Notes under the pieces: model-generated
Database searches by the model: none
Seen by the model: the letters and a program-made list of their open reading frames with translations, nothing else
Told to the model about the DNA's origin: nothing
Part shown: positions 39,778-50,396 of the stretch, one piece after another
Layout: each line of letters begins with the position of its first letter
Numbering within the stretch: position 1 is the stretch's first letter
Translations under genes and position numbers: made by a program
DNA from: Pseudosulfitobacter sp. DSM 107133
GTDB lineage: Bacteria > Pseudomonadota > Alphaproteobacteria > Rhodobacterales > Rhodobacteraceae
Reading direction: 5' to 3'
Assembly (NCBI RefSeq): GCF_022788695.1
Contig: NZ_CP085154.1
Span: 620,001 to 684,000 of the forward strand
DNA length: 64,000 bases

Positions 39778-41223
39778 ATGAGACGTAATCGGAATGTTAA
39801 GATTGTCGCCACACTTGGGCCTGCCTCGGACAGCTATGACATGATCCGTGCCCTGCACGAAGCCGGTGCAGATGTATTTCGTCTGAACATGAGCCACGGC
39901 AGCCACGAAGAGATTGCGGTAAAGCACAAGATTATCCGCCAGGTCGAAGAAGACTTGGGCAGCACCATCGGCATTCTGGCCGACCTTCAGGGCCCCAAGC
40001 TGCGTGTCGGCGTGTTTGCGGGCGACAGCGAGATGCTGGAAGAGGGTGCATCCTTTCGTCTGGATCTGGACAAGGCCGAGGGCGATGCCGCGCGCGTCTG
40101 CCTGCCGCACCCCGAGATTTTTGCAGCTTTGAAGCCCGGCGCTTCGCTGCTGGTCAATGATGGCAAGATCCGTCTGAAGGTCGAAGATTGCGGCGCGGAC
40201 TTTGCCAATTGCACAGTCGTTGCAGGTGGTGTGATTTCCAACCGCAAGGGTGTGAACGTGCCCGATGTGGAACTGCCCCTTGCCGCGCTCAGTGACAAGG
40301 ACCGCGCCGATCTTGAGTTTGTGTGCGATCTGGGTGTTGACTGGCTTGCGCTCAGCTTTGTGCAACGCGCAGGCGATGTGGAAGAGGCGCGCGGGCTGGC
40401 CAAGGGCCGTGCCGCGATCCTGTCCAAGATCGAAAAGCCCAGTGCCGTCGAGCGGTTCGATGAAATCCTGGCCGTCAGCGACGGTATCATGGTGGCCCGT
40501 GGCGATCTGGGGGTCGAACTGCCGGTGCAGAACGTGCCGCCGATCCAGAAACGTCTGGTGCGCAAGTGCCGCAGTGCTGCCAAGCCGGTGATCGTGGCCA
40601 CGCAGATGCTGGAAAGCATGATTGAAAGCCCGATGCCGACCCGCGCCGAAGTGTCGGACGTGGCCACCGCCATTTACGAGGGGGCCGATGCGGTCATGCT
40701 CAGTGCCGAAAGCGCCGCAGGCAGCTATCCGGTCGAAGCCGTGCGTACAATGGACAATGTCGCCACCGAGGTCGAACGCGACCCGACCTATACCCAGATC
40801 ATCGAAAGCAGCCGCGTCGCCAAGCGCAACAGCGTTGCCGACGGGATCGTTGCTGCCGCCCGCGAGATTGCCGAGACAACCAATATCAAGGCGATCTGCT
40901 GTTTTACCCACAGTGGCACGACCGCCCTGCTGACCGCGCGCGAACGGCCCCGCGTGCCGATCATCGCGCTGACCCCGTTGGTGGGCACCGCGCGGCGGCT
41001 GGCGCTGAGCTGGGGGTGCAATTGCGTGATCACCGAAACGATGGAGCGGTTCAAGATGGCCGTGGTCGGCGCGGCCAAGGCGGCGCGGTCCGAAGGCTTT
41101 GCCGACGAGAACGACCAGATCGTCGTGACCGCCGGTGTGCCGTTCAATGTGCCGGGAACCACAAACATCCTGCGGGTTGCCCCCTGCGATGAACGTTTGA
41201 TTTTTAGCACCGATCCGGAATAG
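39778..41223 (+). CDS. pyk: Pyruvate kinase
   Basis: A 481-residue glycolytic enzyme converting phosphoenolpyruvate and ADP to pyruvate and ATP. Family marks are KIVATLGPASDSYDMIRALH, FRLNMSHGSHEEIAVKHK, the catalytic-loop ILSKIEKPSAVERFDEILAV and MVARGDLGVELP, and CCFTHSGTTA in the C domain. AAGG lies 12 bases before the ATG. A small membrane-protein gene follows. Confidence 0.97.
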   Translation: MRRNRNVKIVATLGPASDSYDMIRALHEAGADVFRLNMSHGSHEEIAVKHKIIRQVEEDLGSTIGILADLQGPKLRVGVFAGDSEMLEEGASFRLDLDKAEGDAARVCLPHPEIFAALKPGASLLVNDGKIRLKVEDCGADFANCTVVAGGVISNRKGVNVPDVELPLAALSDKDRADLEFVCDLGVDWLALSFVQRAGDVEEARGLAKGRAAILSKIEKPSAVERFDEILAVSDGIMVARGDLGVELPVQNVPPIQKRLVRKCRSAAKPVIVATQMLESMIESPMPTRAEVSDVATAIYEGADAVMLSAESAAGSYPVEAVRTMDNVATEVERDPTYTQIIESSRVAKRNSVADGIVAAAREIAETTNIKAICCFTHSGTTALLTARERPRVPIIALTPLVGTARRLALSWGCNCVITETMERFKMAVVGAAKAARSEGFADENDQIVVTAGVPFNVPGTTNILRVAPCDERLIFSTDPE

Positions 41224-41234
41224 CGTTGCCCCAT

Positions 41235-41480
41235 ATGGGGCAACTTTCAAAATATCTGGATTCGGAACTGGCATTGGTTCTTGGGGTTGTCTTTGCCTTG
41301 CTGTCGATTCCGTCGATCCTGTCGGCAGTGACAGACGGCCGCTCGCCACGCGCCTCGGCGCTGACGATCCTGATTGCAGGGGGGTTGATCCTGTACGCAA
41401 TTCAAACCAATCCCGGCGGCTATAGCATTGGTGACGTGCCCCACGCCTTTGTGTCTGTCGTCGCGCGCTTTATGCCCTGA
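41235..41480 (+). CDS. Small membrane protein
   Basis: An 81-residue protein with two membrane helices (ALVLGVVFALLSIPSILSAV and ALTILIAGGLILYAIQTNP). It starts 12 bases after the pyk stop at ATG 41235 and may share its transcript. No function known; similar short proteins are frequent in Rhodobacteraceae. Confidence 0.7.
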   Translation: MGQLSKYLDSELALVLGVVFALLSIPSILSAVTDGRSPRASALTILIAGGLILYAIQTNPGGYSIGDVPHAFVSVVARFMP

Positions 41481-41524
41481 GCGCCGGTGCAACCGGCTGC
41501 GGGCACGGGCGTGGCAATTAGCGC

Positions 41525-41553
41525 TTGCCTCGTGGGCTGATGCCTCCTATATG
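41525..41553 (+). promoter_or_regulatory. Sigma-70-type promoter of rpmI-rplT
   Basis: TTGCCT (41525-41530) and TATATG (41548-41553) are separated by exactly 17 bases and lie 77 bases before the rpmI start. The match and spacing are good for a housekeeping promoter. Confidence 0.6.
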
Positions 41554-41629
41554 CACCTCTCGTTCTGCGCGTCCGGCCCACAGTGGCATGCCGAGTCGCG
41601 CGTCTACCGAACTCAAGAAGGAGACGGAA

Positions 41630-41830
41630 ATGCCCAAGATGAAGACCAAGTCGAGCGCCAAAAAGCGCTTCAAGGTGAGTGCCACAGGCAAAGTCATCGG
41701 CAGCCAGGCTGGCAAACAGCACGGCATGATCAAGCGGACCAACAAATTCCTGCGTAACGCACGCGGCACGACAGCATTGTCGGCGCCCGATGCCAAGATC
41801 ATCAAGGGCTTCATGCCCTACGACCGATAA
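41630..41830 (+). CDS. rpmI: 50S ribosomal protein L35
   Basis: A 66-residue basic protein: [20 protein letters not shown], then [20 protein letters not shown] and a final FMPYDR. AAGGAG lies 8 bases before the ATG. It is the first gene of the rpmI-rplT pair, which is coupled to pheS-pheT here as in many bacteria. Confidence 0.96.
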   Translation: MPKMKTKSSAKKRFKVSATGKVIGSQAGKQHGMIKRTNKFLRNARGTTALSAPDAKIIKGFMPYDR

Positions 41831-41845
41831 GAAGGAGCCTGAAAC

Positions 41846-42211
41846 ATGTCACGCACCAAAGGCGGAACAGTCACCCACGCACGTCACCGTAAGATCGTCA
41901 AAGCCGCAAAAGGCTATTACGGACGTCGCAAAGCGGTATTCAAAGTTGCAACGCAGGCCGTCGACAAGGCCAACCAATACGCAACCCGCGACCGCAAGAA
42001 TCGCAAGCGCAACTTCCGCGCACTGTGGATCCAACGCATCAACGCCGGCGTTCGCGCCCATGATGAATCGCTGACATACAGCCGTTTCATCAATGGTCTG
42101 AACCTGGCAGGCATCGAAGTTGACCGTAAGGTTCTGGCCGATCTGGCCGTGAACGAACCGGCGGCTTTCGCAGCCATCGTCGATCAGGCCAAAGGCGCGC
42201 TGCCCGCGTAA
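41846..42211 (+). CDS. rplT: 50S ribosomal protein L20
   Basis: A 121-residue protein, normal length. [40 protein letters not shown] and [20 protein letters not shown] are the family blocks. L20 binds 23S rRNA early in assembly and often represses its own operon. It follows rpmI by 15 bases. Confidence 0.97.
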   Translation: MSRTKGGTVTHARHRKIVKAAKGYYGRRKAVFKVATQAVDKANQYATRDRKNRKRNFRALWIQRINAGVRAHDESLTYSRFINGLNLAGIEVDRKVLADLAVNEPAAFAAIVDQAKGALPA

Positions 42212-42234
42212 CCTTTGACGTTTGAACCGATTTG

Positions 42235-42265
42235 AAAGGCCCTGCCATCCGGCGGGGCCTTTTGC
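42235..42265 (+). terminator. Rho-independent terminator after rplT
   Basis: AAAGGCCCTGCC and GGCGGGGCCTTTT form a strong stem with a short loop and a trailing T-run, 24 bases after the rplT stop. It should end or reduce read-through into pheS. Confidence 0.8.
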
Positions 42266-42350
42266 GTTGCGGGGGGCATATGGCGTTGCCTCTCTTGTAA
42301 TCAGCGGCTTTTCTGATAGCACGGCTGCGACATTTGAAGGACGGTTGACG

Positions 42351-43424
<1,074 letters not shown>

Positions 43425-43431
43425 ACGCCTG

Positions 43432-43740
43432 ATGGACTGGATGTACAGCCTTAGCGGTTGGGGCGCTGACTATTATCATTGGTGGCAGCGTCGCACTCGG
43501 AAGTACCCATTTCGTTGGGAAGTCGGGCTTGGTTTTGGCGGTTTTATCCTGACCTTTTTGCCGGTTCTTGTCGGCAATTGGGGCTTTGCGATTTGGCCGT
43601 TTGGCTGGCTTTGCCTTCCCGGTCTACTCGCCGCGGATCAGCACCGCAGGCATGCAGCAAAAATCAAGGCAGATCAGATATCTGGCGCGTTTCGAACGAA
43701 GAAGCTCGTATCGTTAGGGCGCACGGAGACAAGAAAATAA
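43432..43740 (+). CDS. Hypothetical membrane protein
   Basis: A 102-residue protein with two membrane segments (VGLGFGGFILTFLPVLVGNW and FAIWPFGWLCLPGLLAA) and an aromatic N-terminus (MDWMYSLSGWGADYYHWWQR). It lies 7 bases after pheS, so it is probably co-transcribed. No known family. Confidence 0.65.
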   Translation: MDWMYSLSGWGADYYHWWQRRTRKYPFRWEVGLGFGGFILTFLPVLVGNWGFAIWPFGWLCLPGLLAADQHRRHAAKIKADQISGAFRTKKLVSLGRTETRK

Positions 43741-43758
43741 TACGCACGCGGAGGCCCC

Positions 43759-44040
43759 ATGCTCTTCAGACCCGACCAGCACACCTATAGCGAAGACGAC
43801 CTGCGCCGGTATGCGGCGTTTGAAATCATCTATACGCTGATCGACTTTGCGGCGGCGGGCCTGTTTCTGATCGGGTCGGTCATGTTCCTGTCCGAGGCGT
43901 GGCAGACTCCCGGCACATGGCTGTTCATCGTGGGATCGGTGCTGTTTGCCACCAAGCCCACGCTGCGCCTGATCCGTGAATTGCGGCTGGCGGCGGCAGG
44001 GGATGCGAAAGATCTGGGCAAGCGGTTCGAAAAAGACTGA
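43759..44040 (+). CDS. YrhK-domain membrane protein
   Basis: A 93-residue protein: a short N-terminus, then two membrane helices in FEIIYTLIDFAAAGLFLIGS and TWLFIVGSVLFATKPTLRLI. This is the YrhK domain, a two-helix unit of unknown function. It is inserted between pheS and pheT together with the gene before it. Confidence 0.8.
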   Translation: MLFRPDQHTYSEDDLRRYAAFEIIYTLIDFAAAGLFLIGSVMFLSEAWQTPGTWLFIVGSVLFATKPTLRLIRELRLAAAGDAKDLGKRFEKD

Positions 44041-44151
44041 CATGCAAACTGTTCGGTGGTCCTTTGCGTCAGCCACGCGCCCACGCAGGTGTTGCACCCA
44101 GCCGGATTTCTTGTCATTGCAGGGCGGCATATTCCGCAGGGGTAAAAGACC

Positions 44152-46548
44152 ATGAAATTCACGCTGTCCTGGCTCAAGTCGCATCTGGAAACCGATGCCA
44201 CACTGGATGAGATCACATATGCGCTGACCGACCTCGGGCTTGAGGTTGAAGGCGTCGAAGATCGCGGGGCGGCGCTGGCGGCGTTTACCATCGGTTACGT
44301 GGAAAGCGCGGAAAAACATCCTGATGCGGACCGTTTGCGCGTCTGTCAGGTGCAGACCGACGAGGGCGTCAAACAGATCATTTGTGGCGCCCCCAACGCG
44401 CGTCAGGGCATCACCGTGGTTGTGGCCAAGCCGGGTGTTTACGTGCCGGGCATCGACACCACCATCGGTGTCGGCACGATCCGTGGCATCGAAAGCTATG
44501 GCATGATGGCGTCCGAGCGCGAGCTTGAGCTGTCGGAAGAGCATGACGGTATTATCGAGCTGGCATCGGGCGAGGTCGGGCAAACCTTCACCGACTGGTT
44601 GGCCGCGAATGATCCCGCCAAGGTCGATCCTGTGATCGAGATTGCGATTACCCCCAACCGCCCCGACGCCTTGGGCGTGCGCGGCATCGCCCGCGATCTG
44701 GCGGCGCGTGGACTTGGCACGTTGAAACCCAGCGCGGTCGATGTGGTCGAGGGCACGTTTGCCAGTGACATCAAGGTCAGCATTGACGACGACACGCTGG
44801 ACGGCTGCCCGCTGTTCTGTGGCCGTGTGATCAAGGGTGTGAAAAACGGCCCCAGCCCGCAGTGGTTGCAAGACCGTCTGCGTGCCATCGGCCTGCGTCC
44901 GATCAGCTTTCTGGTCGATGTGACCAACTTCTTCACCTACGATCTGAACCGCCCCTTGCACGTCTTTGACGCGGACAAGGTTGCCGGTGACCTGCGCGTG
45001 CACCGTGCGGCGGGTGGTGAAACCATCACTGCGCTGGATGACAAGGACTATACCCTGCAAGCGGGCCAGATGGTGATTTCCGACGACAATGGCGTCGAAA
45101 GCATCGCGGGCATCATGGGCGGCGCGGCCTCGGGCTGTACTGACGAGACGGTCAATGTTTTCGTCGAAAGCGCCTATTGGGACACGGTGCAGATCGCCTA
45201 TGCGGGCCGTGCGCTGAAAATCAACTCGGACGCGCGCTATCGCTTTGAACGGGGCGTTGACCCAGCGTTCACACCCGAAGGGTTGGAACATGCCGTACGG
45301 ATGATCGTGGAGCATGCAGGCGGCGAAGCCTCCGAGCCGGTCTATGCCGGTGCTGTCCCCGACACCGCGCGTGCCTACAAACTGGACGCGGCGCGGGTGC
45401 AGTCGCTGGTGGGCATGGAAATCCACGAAAGCCAGCAGCGCCAGACTCTGACGGCGCTGGGCTTCCGGCTTGACGGTGACATGGCCCATGTGCCCAGCTG
45501 GCGCCCAGATGTTCAGGGCGAGGCCGATCTGGTTGAAGAGGTTGCGCGCATCGCGTCCCTGACCAAGCTGGAAGGCAAGCCGCTGCCGCGCCTGACACCC
45601 GGCGTGCCGCGTCCCGTCATGACCCCCGGCCAGCGCCGCGAGCAGATCGCACGGCGCACCACGGCGGCACTGGGCTATAATGAGCTGGTCACCTACAGCT
45701 TTATCGATCAGGCCAGTGCGGCTCTGTTCGGCGGCGGCGATGACCTGACGCGGCTGGAAAACCCGATTTCCACCGACATGAGCCATATGCGCCCCGCGCT
45801 GCTGCCCGGCCTACTGGCCGCCGCGGCCCGCAATCAGGCGCGCGGGTTTTCCAATCTGGCGTTCTTCGAGGTCGGGCCTGCCTTCCACGGTGGCGAGCCG
45901 GGCGAGCAGCACACGCTGGTCAGCGGCCTGCTGGTCGGACGCACCGGCCCCAAGGACGTGCACGGCGCTTCGCGCCTTGTAGATGTCTATGATGTCAAAG
46001 CCGACGCCGAGGCCATTCTGGCCGCCATGGGCGCGCCTGCCAAGGTGCAGATTCTGCGCGGCGCGGCCGATTGGTGGCACCCGGGCCGTCACGGCAAGAT
46101 CTGCCTGGGTCCGAAAAAGGTGCTGGGCATCTTTGGCGAGGTGCATCCGCGCGTTCTGGCAGCCATGGACGTCAAAGGCCCCGCAATGGCCTTTACCCTG
46201 TGGCCGGACGAAGTTCCGATGCCGCGCAAATCCGGTGCCAGCAAGGGCGCGCTGACCATCAGCGACCTGCAGGCGGTCGAGCGTGACTTTGCCTTTGTGG
46301 TCGATGCCGAAGTCGAGGCGCTGACGCTGGTCAACGCCGCCCAGGGCGCTGACAAGGCGTTGATCGAAGACGTGCGCGTGTTCGACGAGTTCATCGGCGG
46401 CAGCCTGGGCGAGGGCAAGAAATCGCTGGCCATCACCGTGCGCCTGCAACCCACCGACAAGACGTTGAAAGAGGCCGACATCGAGGCGGTCAGCGCCAAG
46501 GTGGTCGAGAAGGTGACAAAGGCGACTGGCGGGATTCTGCGGGGGTGA
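44152..46548 (+). CDS. pheT: Phenylalanine-tRNA ligase beta subunit
   Basis: A 798-residue subunit. Domains in order: EMAP-like tRNA-binding (KHPDADRLRVCQVQTDEG), B3/B4 editing domain (residues about 210-370), B5 domain (about 400-470), catalytic-like core (YNELVTYSFID) and the C-terminal anticodon-binding fold (VRVFDEFIGGSLGEGKKSLA). Editing of mischarged Tyr is in B3/B4. Full length with no defect. Overlaps the next gene by ATGA-type coupling. Confidence 0.97.
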   Translation: MKFTLSWLKSHLETDATLDEITYALTDLGLEVEGVEDRGAALAAFTIGYVESAEKHPDADRLRVCQVQTDEGVKQIICGAPNARQGITVVVAKPGVYVPGIDTTIGVGTIRGIESYGMMASERELELSEEHDGIIELASGEVGQTFTDWLAANDPAKVDPVIEIAITPNRPDALGVRGIARDLAARGLGTLKPSAVDVVEGTFASDIKVSIDDDTLDGCPLFCGRVIKGVKNGPSPQWLQDRLRAIGLRPISFLVDVTNFFTYDLNRPLHVFDADKVAGDLRVHRAAGGETITALDDKDYTLQAGQMVISDDNGVESIAGIMGGAASGCTDETVNVFVESAYWDTVQIAYAGRALKINSDARYRFERGVDPAFTPEGLEHAVRMIVEHAGGEASEPVYAGAVPDTARAYKLDAARVQSLVGMEIHESQQRQTLTALGFRLDGDMAHVPSWRPDVQGEADLVEEVARIASLTKLEGKPLPRLTPGVPRPVMTPGQRREQIARRTTAALGYNELVTYSFIDQASAALFGGGDDLTRLENPISTDMSHMRPALLPGLLAAAARNQARGFSNLAFFEVGPAFHGGEPGEQHTLVSGLLVGRTGPKDVHGASRLVDVYDVKADAEAILAAMGAPAKVQILRGAADWWHPGRHGKICLGPKKVLGIFGEVHPRVLAAMDVKGPAMAFTLWPDEVPMPRKSGASKGALTISDLQAVERDFAFVVDAEVEALTLVNAAQGADKALIEDVRVFDEFIGGSLGEGKKSLAITVRLQPTDKTLKEADIEAVSAKVVEKVTKATGGILRG

Positions 46549-47996
46549 TGCGTCAGCTGGCCGCCCTGCTGTTTGCAACTCTTCTGACCGGAGGGGGTGC
46601 AAACGCGGGGGGCTACTGCCTGAAGCCGGTGTCTTACGACCCGCCCCGTTCAGGTCTTGAAATAAGGCAACCCCATCGGCTGGCCTCTGACCCACTGATC
46701 TATCCAGGGTATCCGTGGTTGGTGATTCATCCCACCAACCGGGGCGGTCTTTATACGATCCGGGATGAGCGCTATGAGCGGTTGCAGGCGGACTGGCCGC
46801 GCTCAGACCTGTGGAGTTACGGACACTATTTTGTCCGCCCCAATGGGCAGGTTTTCGGGATCGGGAGCCGTCCGGGCGAGCTGTTTGTGCTGCCCGAAGG
46901 CGGCGCTGCGTTCGAAAAGCTGGATTTGCCGGATTTTGACGACATCCACTATGATTTGGCCAGCGACCGGATATTGGTGTGGAAACAAGCGGATCAGTCC
47001 TTTTCCGAGGTCACTGACGATGGGCTTGTCCCCGCAAATTTTGGCAAGCTGCCAGATATACGCAACGGCGCGATGCCACGTTTTGTGCCCGAACTGGACA
47101 GTTGGGTGGCAGCGACACCGGGGCAGCTTTATATAGCGAAGTCTGGGGAGGACTGGCGCCCCTTTCGAAAGGGCTGGAGAACCCGCGCGGCGCTTTATCA
47201 ACTTGAGTTCGCACCTCTTCACTTTGAGCGCGACACCGCGACCTTGACCATCAAACTTGGCAGGTACGTTCTGGTCTACCTGATGGATGATACCGGGCTG
47301 CCACGGTTCTTGTACCGGGTCGATGAGGTGGGCACGATCTGGCTGGATGGCGTCGTTTTGCCTATGATCGAAGCCGATGGGACAAGCAGAACCCTTTGGG
47401 GGCGTGTTCGCGGGTTGTCGCGGTTTGGCAAGGTCATGCAGGTAATCACGCCGTCCGGTCCGATGGAGGTTTTCGATCTGCCACTGTCAGACCGGCCCGC
47501 TGACGGGGCACATCTCACGAACTGGACATTAGGCTACGGGTCGTTTCGCCAAAGTGTCTATCATGTCCCGCCGATTTTTCACATCGGAACAGAAGCCTTC
47601 TTTTTCGACGGTAGGTCCCGTATTCCGTCCCCGCAACTCTCGATGCAGGCGTTGGGCAAATTTGCCCGGTGGGTGAACTGGCGAAGCCGTGTTTTCGTGG
47701 TTAAAGAGACGGGATGGGCCGAACTGATGCCTGATCTCAGCTTGCGTGACATCCCGTTTCCCGTGCCACTTGGTCGCTCGCCGGTCGATATGCGGATCAC
47801 GGCAAGTGACTCTCTTGGCTTGGTCTTCGTATCACAGGGACAAATCTGGCACAGCTCTGATGGCGAAACCTTCAAGCAACTGACGGACGGGACGGCCGTA
47901 AAAGTGCAAGAGTTCGTCAGCGACCTGCCCAACCGCACCGACATCTTGGTGCGCGGCGCTGATGGGCTATATCTACTCAAACCAAATTGTCTCTAG
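46548..47996 (+). CDS. Secreted beta-rich protein of unknown function
   Basis: A 482-residue protein with a signal peptide (MRQLAALLFATLLTGGGANA) and then repeated beta-strand blades of about 40-60 residues, for example WLVIHPTNRGGLYTIRDERY and GQVFGIGSRPGELFVLPEGG, suggesting a propeller-like fold. Cys are only near both ends (GYCLKP, KPNCL), which could form a closing disulfide. It shares ATGA with pheT. No family is claimed. Confidence 0.65.
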   Translation: MRQLAALLFATLLTGGGANAGGYCLKPVSYDPPRSGLEIRQPHRLASDPLIYPGYPWLVIHPTNRGGLYTIRDERYERLQADWPRSDLWSYGHYFVRPNGQVFGIGSRPGELFVLPEGGAAFEKLDLPDFDDIHYDLASDRILVWKQADQSFSEVTDDGLVPANFGKLPDIRNGAMPRFVPELDSWVAATPGQLYIAKSGEDWRPFRKGWRTRAALYQLEFAPLHFERDTATLTIKLGRYVLVYLMDDTGLPRFLYRVDEVGTIWLDGVVLPMIEADGTSRTLWGRVRGLSRFGKVMQVITPSGPMEVFDLPLSDRPADGAHLTNWTLGYGSFRQSVYHVPPIFHIGTEAFFFDGRSRIPSPQLSMQALGKFARWVNWRSRVFVVKETGWAELMPDLSLRDIPFPVPLGRSPVDMRITASDSLGLVFVSQGQIWHSSDGETFKQLTDGTAVKVQEFVSDLPNRTDILVRGADGLYLLKPNCL

Positions 47997-48006
47997 GGAG
48001 TTTCTT

Positions 48007-48453
48007 ATGTTGAAGGTCTACTTATCCGGCGAAATCCACACGGACTGGCGCGACCAGATCATTCAGGGTGCGCAAGGTCTGGACGTGTCCTTTGACAGCC
48101 CAGTCACCGATCATGCCGCCAGTGACGATTGCGGTGTGGAAATCCTTGGGGCCGAGCCGGACAAGTTCTGGCACGACCGCAAGGGGGCTTTGGTCAACGC
48201 CATCCGCACCCGCAAGGGCATTGCCGATGCCGACGTTGTGGTGGTGCGTTTCGGTGACCAATACAAACAGTGGAACGCGGCATTTGACGCGGGGCAGGCG
48301 GCGGCCTTGGGCAAATCGCTGATCGTCCTGCACGGTCCTGACCACGCCCATGCGCTGAAAGAGGTCGACGCTGCGGCTTTGGCCGTTGCCCAAGAGCCAC
48401 GCCAGGTGGTCGACATCCTGCGCTATGTCCTTACCGGCAAACTGCCGGGCTGA
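48007..48453 (+). CDS. YtoQ family protein
   Basis: A 148-residue protein. MLKVYLSGEIHTDWRDQIIQ, FDSPVTDHAASDDCGVEIL and DADVVVVRFGDQYKQWNAAF are the YtoQ/nucleoside 2-deoxyribosyltransferase-like blocks; the fold binds nucleosides in relatives. The substrate is unknown. GGGAG precedes the ATG at 48007, which is downstream of other in-frame codons and matches the family start. Confidence 0.85.
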   Translation: MLKVYLSGEIHTDWRDQIIQGAQGLDVSFDSPVTDHAASDDCGVEILGAEPDKFWHDRKGALVNAIRTRKGIADADVVVVRFGDQYKQWNAAFDAGQAAALGKSLIVLHGPDHAHALKEVDAAALAVAQEPRQVVDILRYVLTGKLPG

Positions 48454-48595
48454 GCCTGACCGGCTGTTTCCAATTTCGGCTAACGCCCTGCGTTCCCCGT
48501 AAAAAATGACTGCCGCGCACAAAAAGCTGTGGTAACAGGTTAACGTCGGTGTGTGGAAAACGAAAAAGCGCGCCATCATTAACGAGGGATCAGTC

Positions 48596-49027
48596 ATGCT
48601 GAACGAATTCAAAGCTTTCATCGCCAAGGGCAATGTCATGGACATGGCCGTTGGTATTATCGTGGGCGCTGCCTTTACCGCCATCGTAAGCTCGATGGTG
48701 GCGGATCTGATCAACCCGATCATCGGCCTGTTCACCGGTGGTGTCGATTTCACCAACAACTACGCGGTTCTGTCCGGCGACGTGCCCACAGGCGCATCGC
48801 TGGAAGCGGCGCGCGAGGCTGGCGCTTCGGTCTTTGCCTATGGTTCGTTCCTGATGGCGGTCATTAACTTTCTGATCATCGCCTTCGTGGTGTTCATGCT
48901 GGTCAGGACGGTCAATCGTATCAAATCTGCCGCGGAAAAACCCGCAGAGGTGGCCCCCGATGTGCCCGCAGGCCCGTCCGAGCTGGACGTGCTGCTGGAA
49001 ATCCGCGACCAGTTGGCCAAGCGTTAA
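48596..49027 (+). CDS. mscL: Large-conductance mechanosensitive channel
   Basis: A 143-residue inner-membrane protein with two transmembrane helices: [20 protein letters not shown] and [19 protein letters not shown]. The N-terminal [14 protein letters not shown] and the C-terminal [15 protein letters not shown] are typical. The channel opens at high membrane tension and releases solutes on hypo-osmotic shock. A terminator follows its stop. Confidence 0.96.
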   Translation: MLNEFKAFIAKGNVMDMAVGIIVGAAFTAIVSSMVADLINPIIGLFTGGVDFTNNYAVLSGDVPTGASLEAAREAGASVFAYGSFLMAVINFLIIAFVVFMLVRTVNRIKSAAEKPAEVAPDVPAGPSELDVLLEIRDQLAKR

Positions 49028-49034
49028 GCAGGCA

Positions 49035-49068
49035 AAGGCCCGCGCAGATCGCTCCGCGCGGGCCTTTT
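49035..49068 (+). terminator. Rho-independent terminator after mscL
   Basis: AAGGCCCGCGC and GCGCGGGCCTT form an 11-bp perfect stem with a 10-base loop, followed by TTCG. It lies 8 bases after the mscL stop and also serves the convergent ald gene from the other side. Confidence 0.8.
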
Positions 49069-49070
49069 CG

Positions 49071-49102
49071 CTTCATCTTGCCAGATAAACTCCGGGGAAG
49101 GC
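49071..49102 (-). repeat. Dispersed intergenic repeat, copy R3
   Basis: On the minus strand GCCTTCCCCGGAGTTTATC, then TGGCAAGATGAAG. It sits between the convergent mscL and ald genes. Confidence 0.7.
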
Positions 49103-49137
49103 GCGTATGCGCCGAGGGGCAGAGCCCCTTCTGCCGC

Positions 49138-50256
49138 TTACAGTTTCAGCGCATCCCCGGGCGTAATTACATCCAGCCCCAAAGCCTCGCCCACGGCGGC
49201 ATAGGTCAGCTTGCCCGCGTGGACGTTCAGCCCCGCCAGCAAGTGCGGATCGTCGGCACAGGCCTGTTTCCACCCCTTGTCCGCAAGCGCCAGCATGAAG
49301 GGCATCGTCGCATTGCCCAAGGCAAGGGTCGAAGTCCGCGCCACGGCCCCCGGCATATTGGCCACGCAGTAATGCATGATCCCGTCCACGTCATAGATCG
49401 GGTCCTGATGAGTGGTGGCTTTCGAGGTCTCGAAGCACCCGCCCTGGTCAATCGCCACGTCCACCAGCGCCGCACCGGGCTTCAGCTCGGACAGTTGCGC
49501 GCGGGACAGAAGTTTGGGCGCGGCGGCACCTGGGACCAGCACCGCGCCGATGATCATATCGGCGGATCGCGCCAACTCGATGGTGTTGCCTGCGCTGGCA
49601 TAGCTGGTCTTGAACACACCGGCAAAGGCATCGTCCAGATAGCGCATGCGCGGCAGCGAACGGTCGAGCACGGTCACATCCGCACCCATGCCTGCGGCGA
49701 CACGTGCCGCATGGGTGCCGACCACACCGCCGCCGATCACGACCACACGGGCGGGGCTGACACCCGGCACACCGCCCAGCAGCACGCCGCGCCCGCCGTT
49801 GGCCTTTTGCAGCGTCCACGCGCCCACTTGCGGGGCCAGCCGACCGGCCACCTCGGACATCGGCGCCAGCAGTGGCAGGCCGCCCGAGCGGTCGGTGACG
49901 GTTTCGTAGGCGATGCAGGTCGCGCCCGAGGCCATAAGGTCGCGGGTCTGGTCCGGGTCCGGTGCCAGATGCAGATAGGTGAACAGAATTTGCCCCTCGC
50001 GCAGCATCTTGCGCTCGATGGCTTGGGGCTCCTTGACCTTGACGATCATGTCAGCGGCGGCAAAGACCTCTTCCGCCGTACCAACGATCTGCGCGCCCGC
50101 AGCCGTGTAAGCCGTGTCTTCAAACCCCGCGCCTACGCCTGCGCCCGCCTGAATCAGGACGGTGTGGCCGTGCGCCACGGCTTCTTGTGCGGCGTTGGGT
50201 GTGATCCCGACGCGGAATTCCTGTGGTTTGATCTCTGTTGGACATCCGATTTTCAT
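49138..50256 (-). CDS. ald: Alanine dehydrogenase
   Basis: A 372-residue enzyme, family length, that oxidises L-alanine to pyruvate and ammonia with NAD. Landmarks are MKIGCPTEIKPQEFRVGITP, TYLHLAPDPDQT (active-site His), the NAD fold VVVIGGGVVGTHAARVAAGM and ALVDVAIDQGGCFETSKATT. The start at 50256 is the family start. Divergent from an Lrp-type regulator, the usual AldR arrangement. Confidence 0.96.
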   Translation of the reverse strand: MKIGCPTEIKPQEFRVGITPNAAQEAVAHGHTVLIQAGAGVGAGFEDTAYTAAGAQIVGTAEEVFAAADMIVKVKEPQAIERKMLREGQILFTYLHLAPDPDQTRDLMASGATCIAYETVTDRSGGLPLLAPMSEVAGRLAPQVGAWTLQKANGGRGVLLGGVPGVSPARVVVIGGGVVGTHAARVAAGMGADVTVLDRSLPRMRYLDDAFAGVFKTSYASAGNTIELARSADMIIGAVLVPGAAAPKLLSRAQLSELKPGAALVDVAIDQGGCFETSKATTHQDPIYDVDGIMHYCVANMPGAVARTSTLALGNATMPFMLALADKGWKQACADDPHLLAGLNVHAGKLTYAAVGEALGLDVITPGDALKL

Positions 50257-50295
50257 CTGCCATTCCCTGTATTGCAGTATGACGCACAGTTTATT

Positions 50296-50348
50296 GCCTT
50301 TCGTCCGCAAGAACCCACGAAAGGCCCCTCGCCATTTGCCCCTTTCGT
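50296..50348. promoter_or_regulatory. Repeat sites in the ald-regulator divergent region
   Basis: GCCTTTCGT (50296-50304) and its exact complement ACGAAAGGC (50317-50325) form an inverted repeat, and a third CCTTTCGT lies at 50341-50348. These three sites in a 140-base divergent gap are good candidates for Lrp/AldR binding. Confidence 0.5.
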
Positions 50349-50396
50349 CGAATAGTCTGGCGTGGAAACGCTATTATTTCGAAGGAATGTGCGCAA

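Noticed and set aside
39694..41400. A 568-residue frame opposite pyk
   Set aside because: Shadow of pyruvate kinase in GC-rich DNA; the sense gene is certain.
43714..45786. A 690-residue open frame opposite pheT
   Set aside because: It mirrors the high-GC codon pattern of pheT on the other strand and has low-complexity His/Gln/Arg composition; no family or ribosome site.
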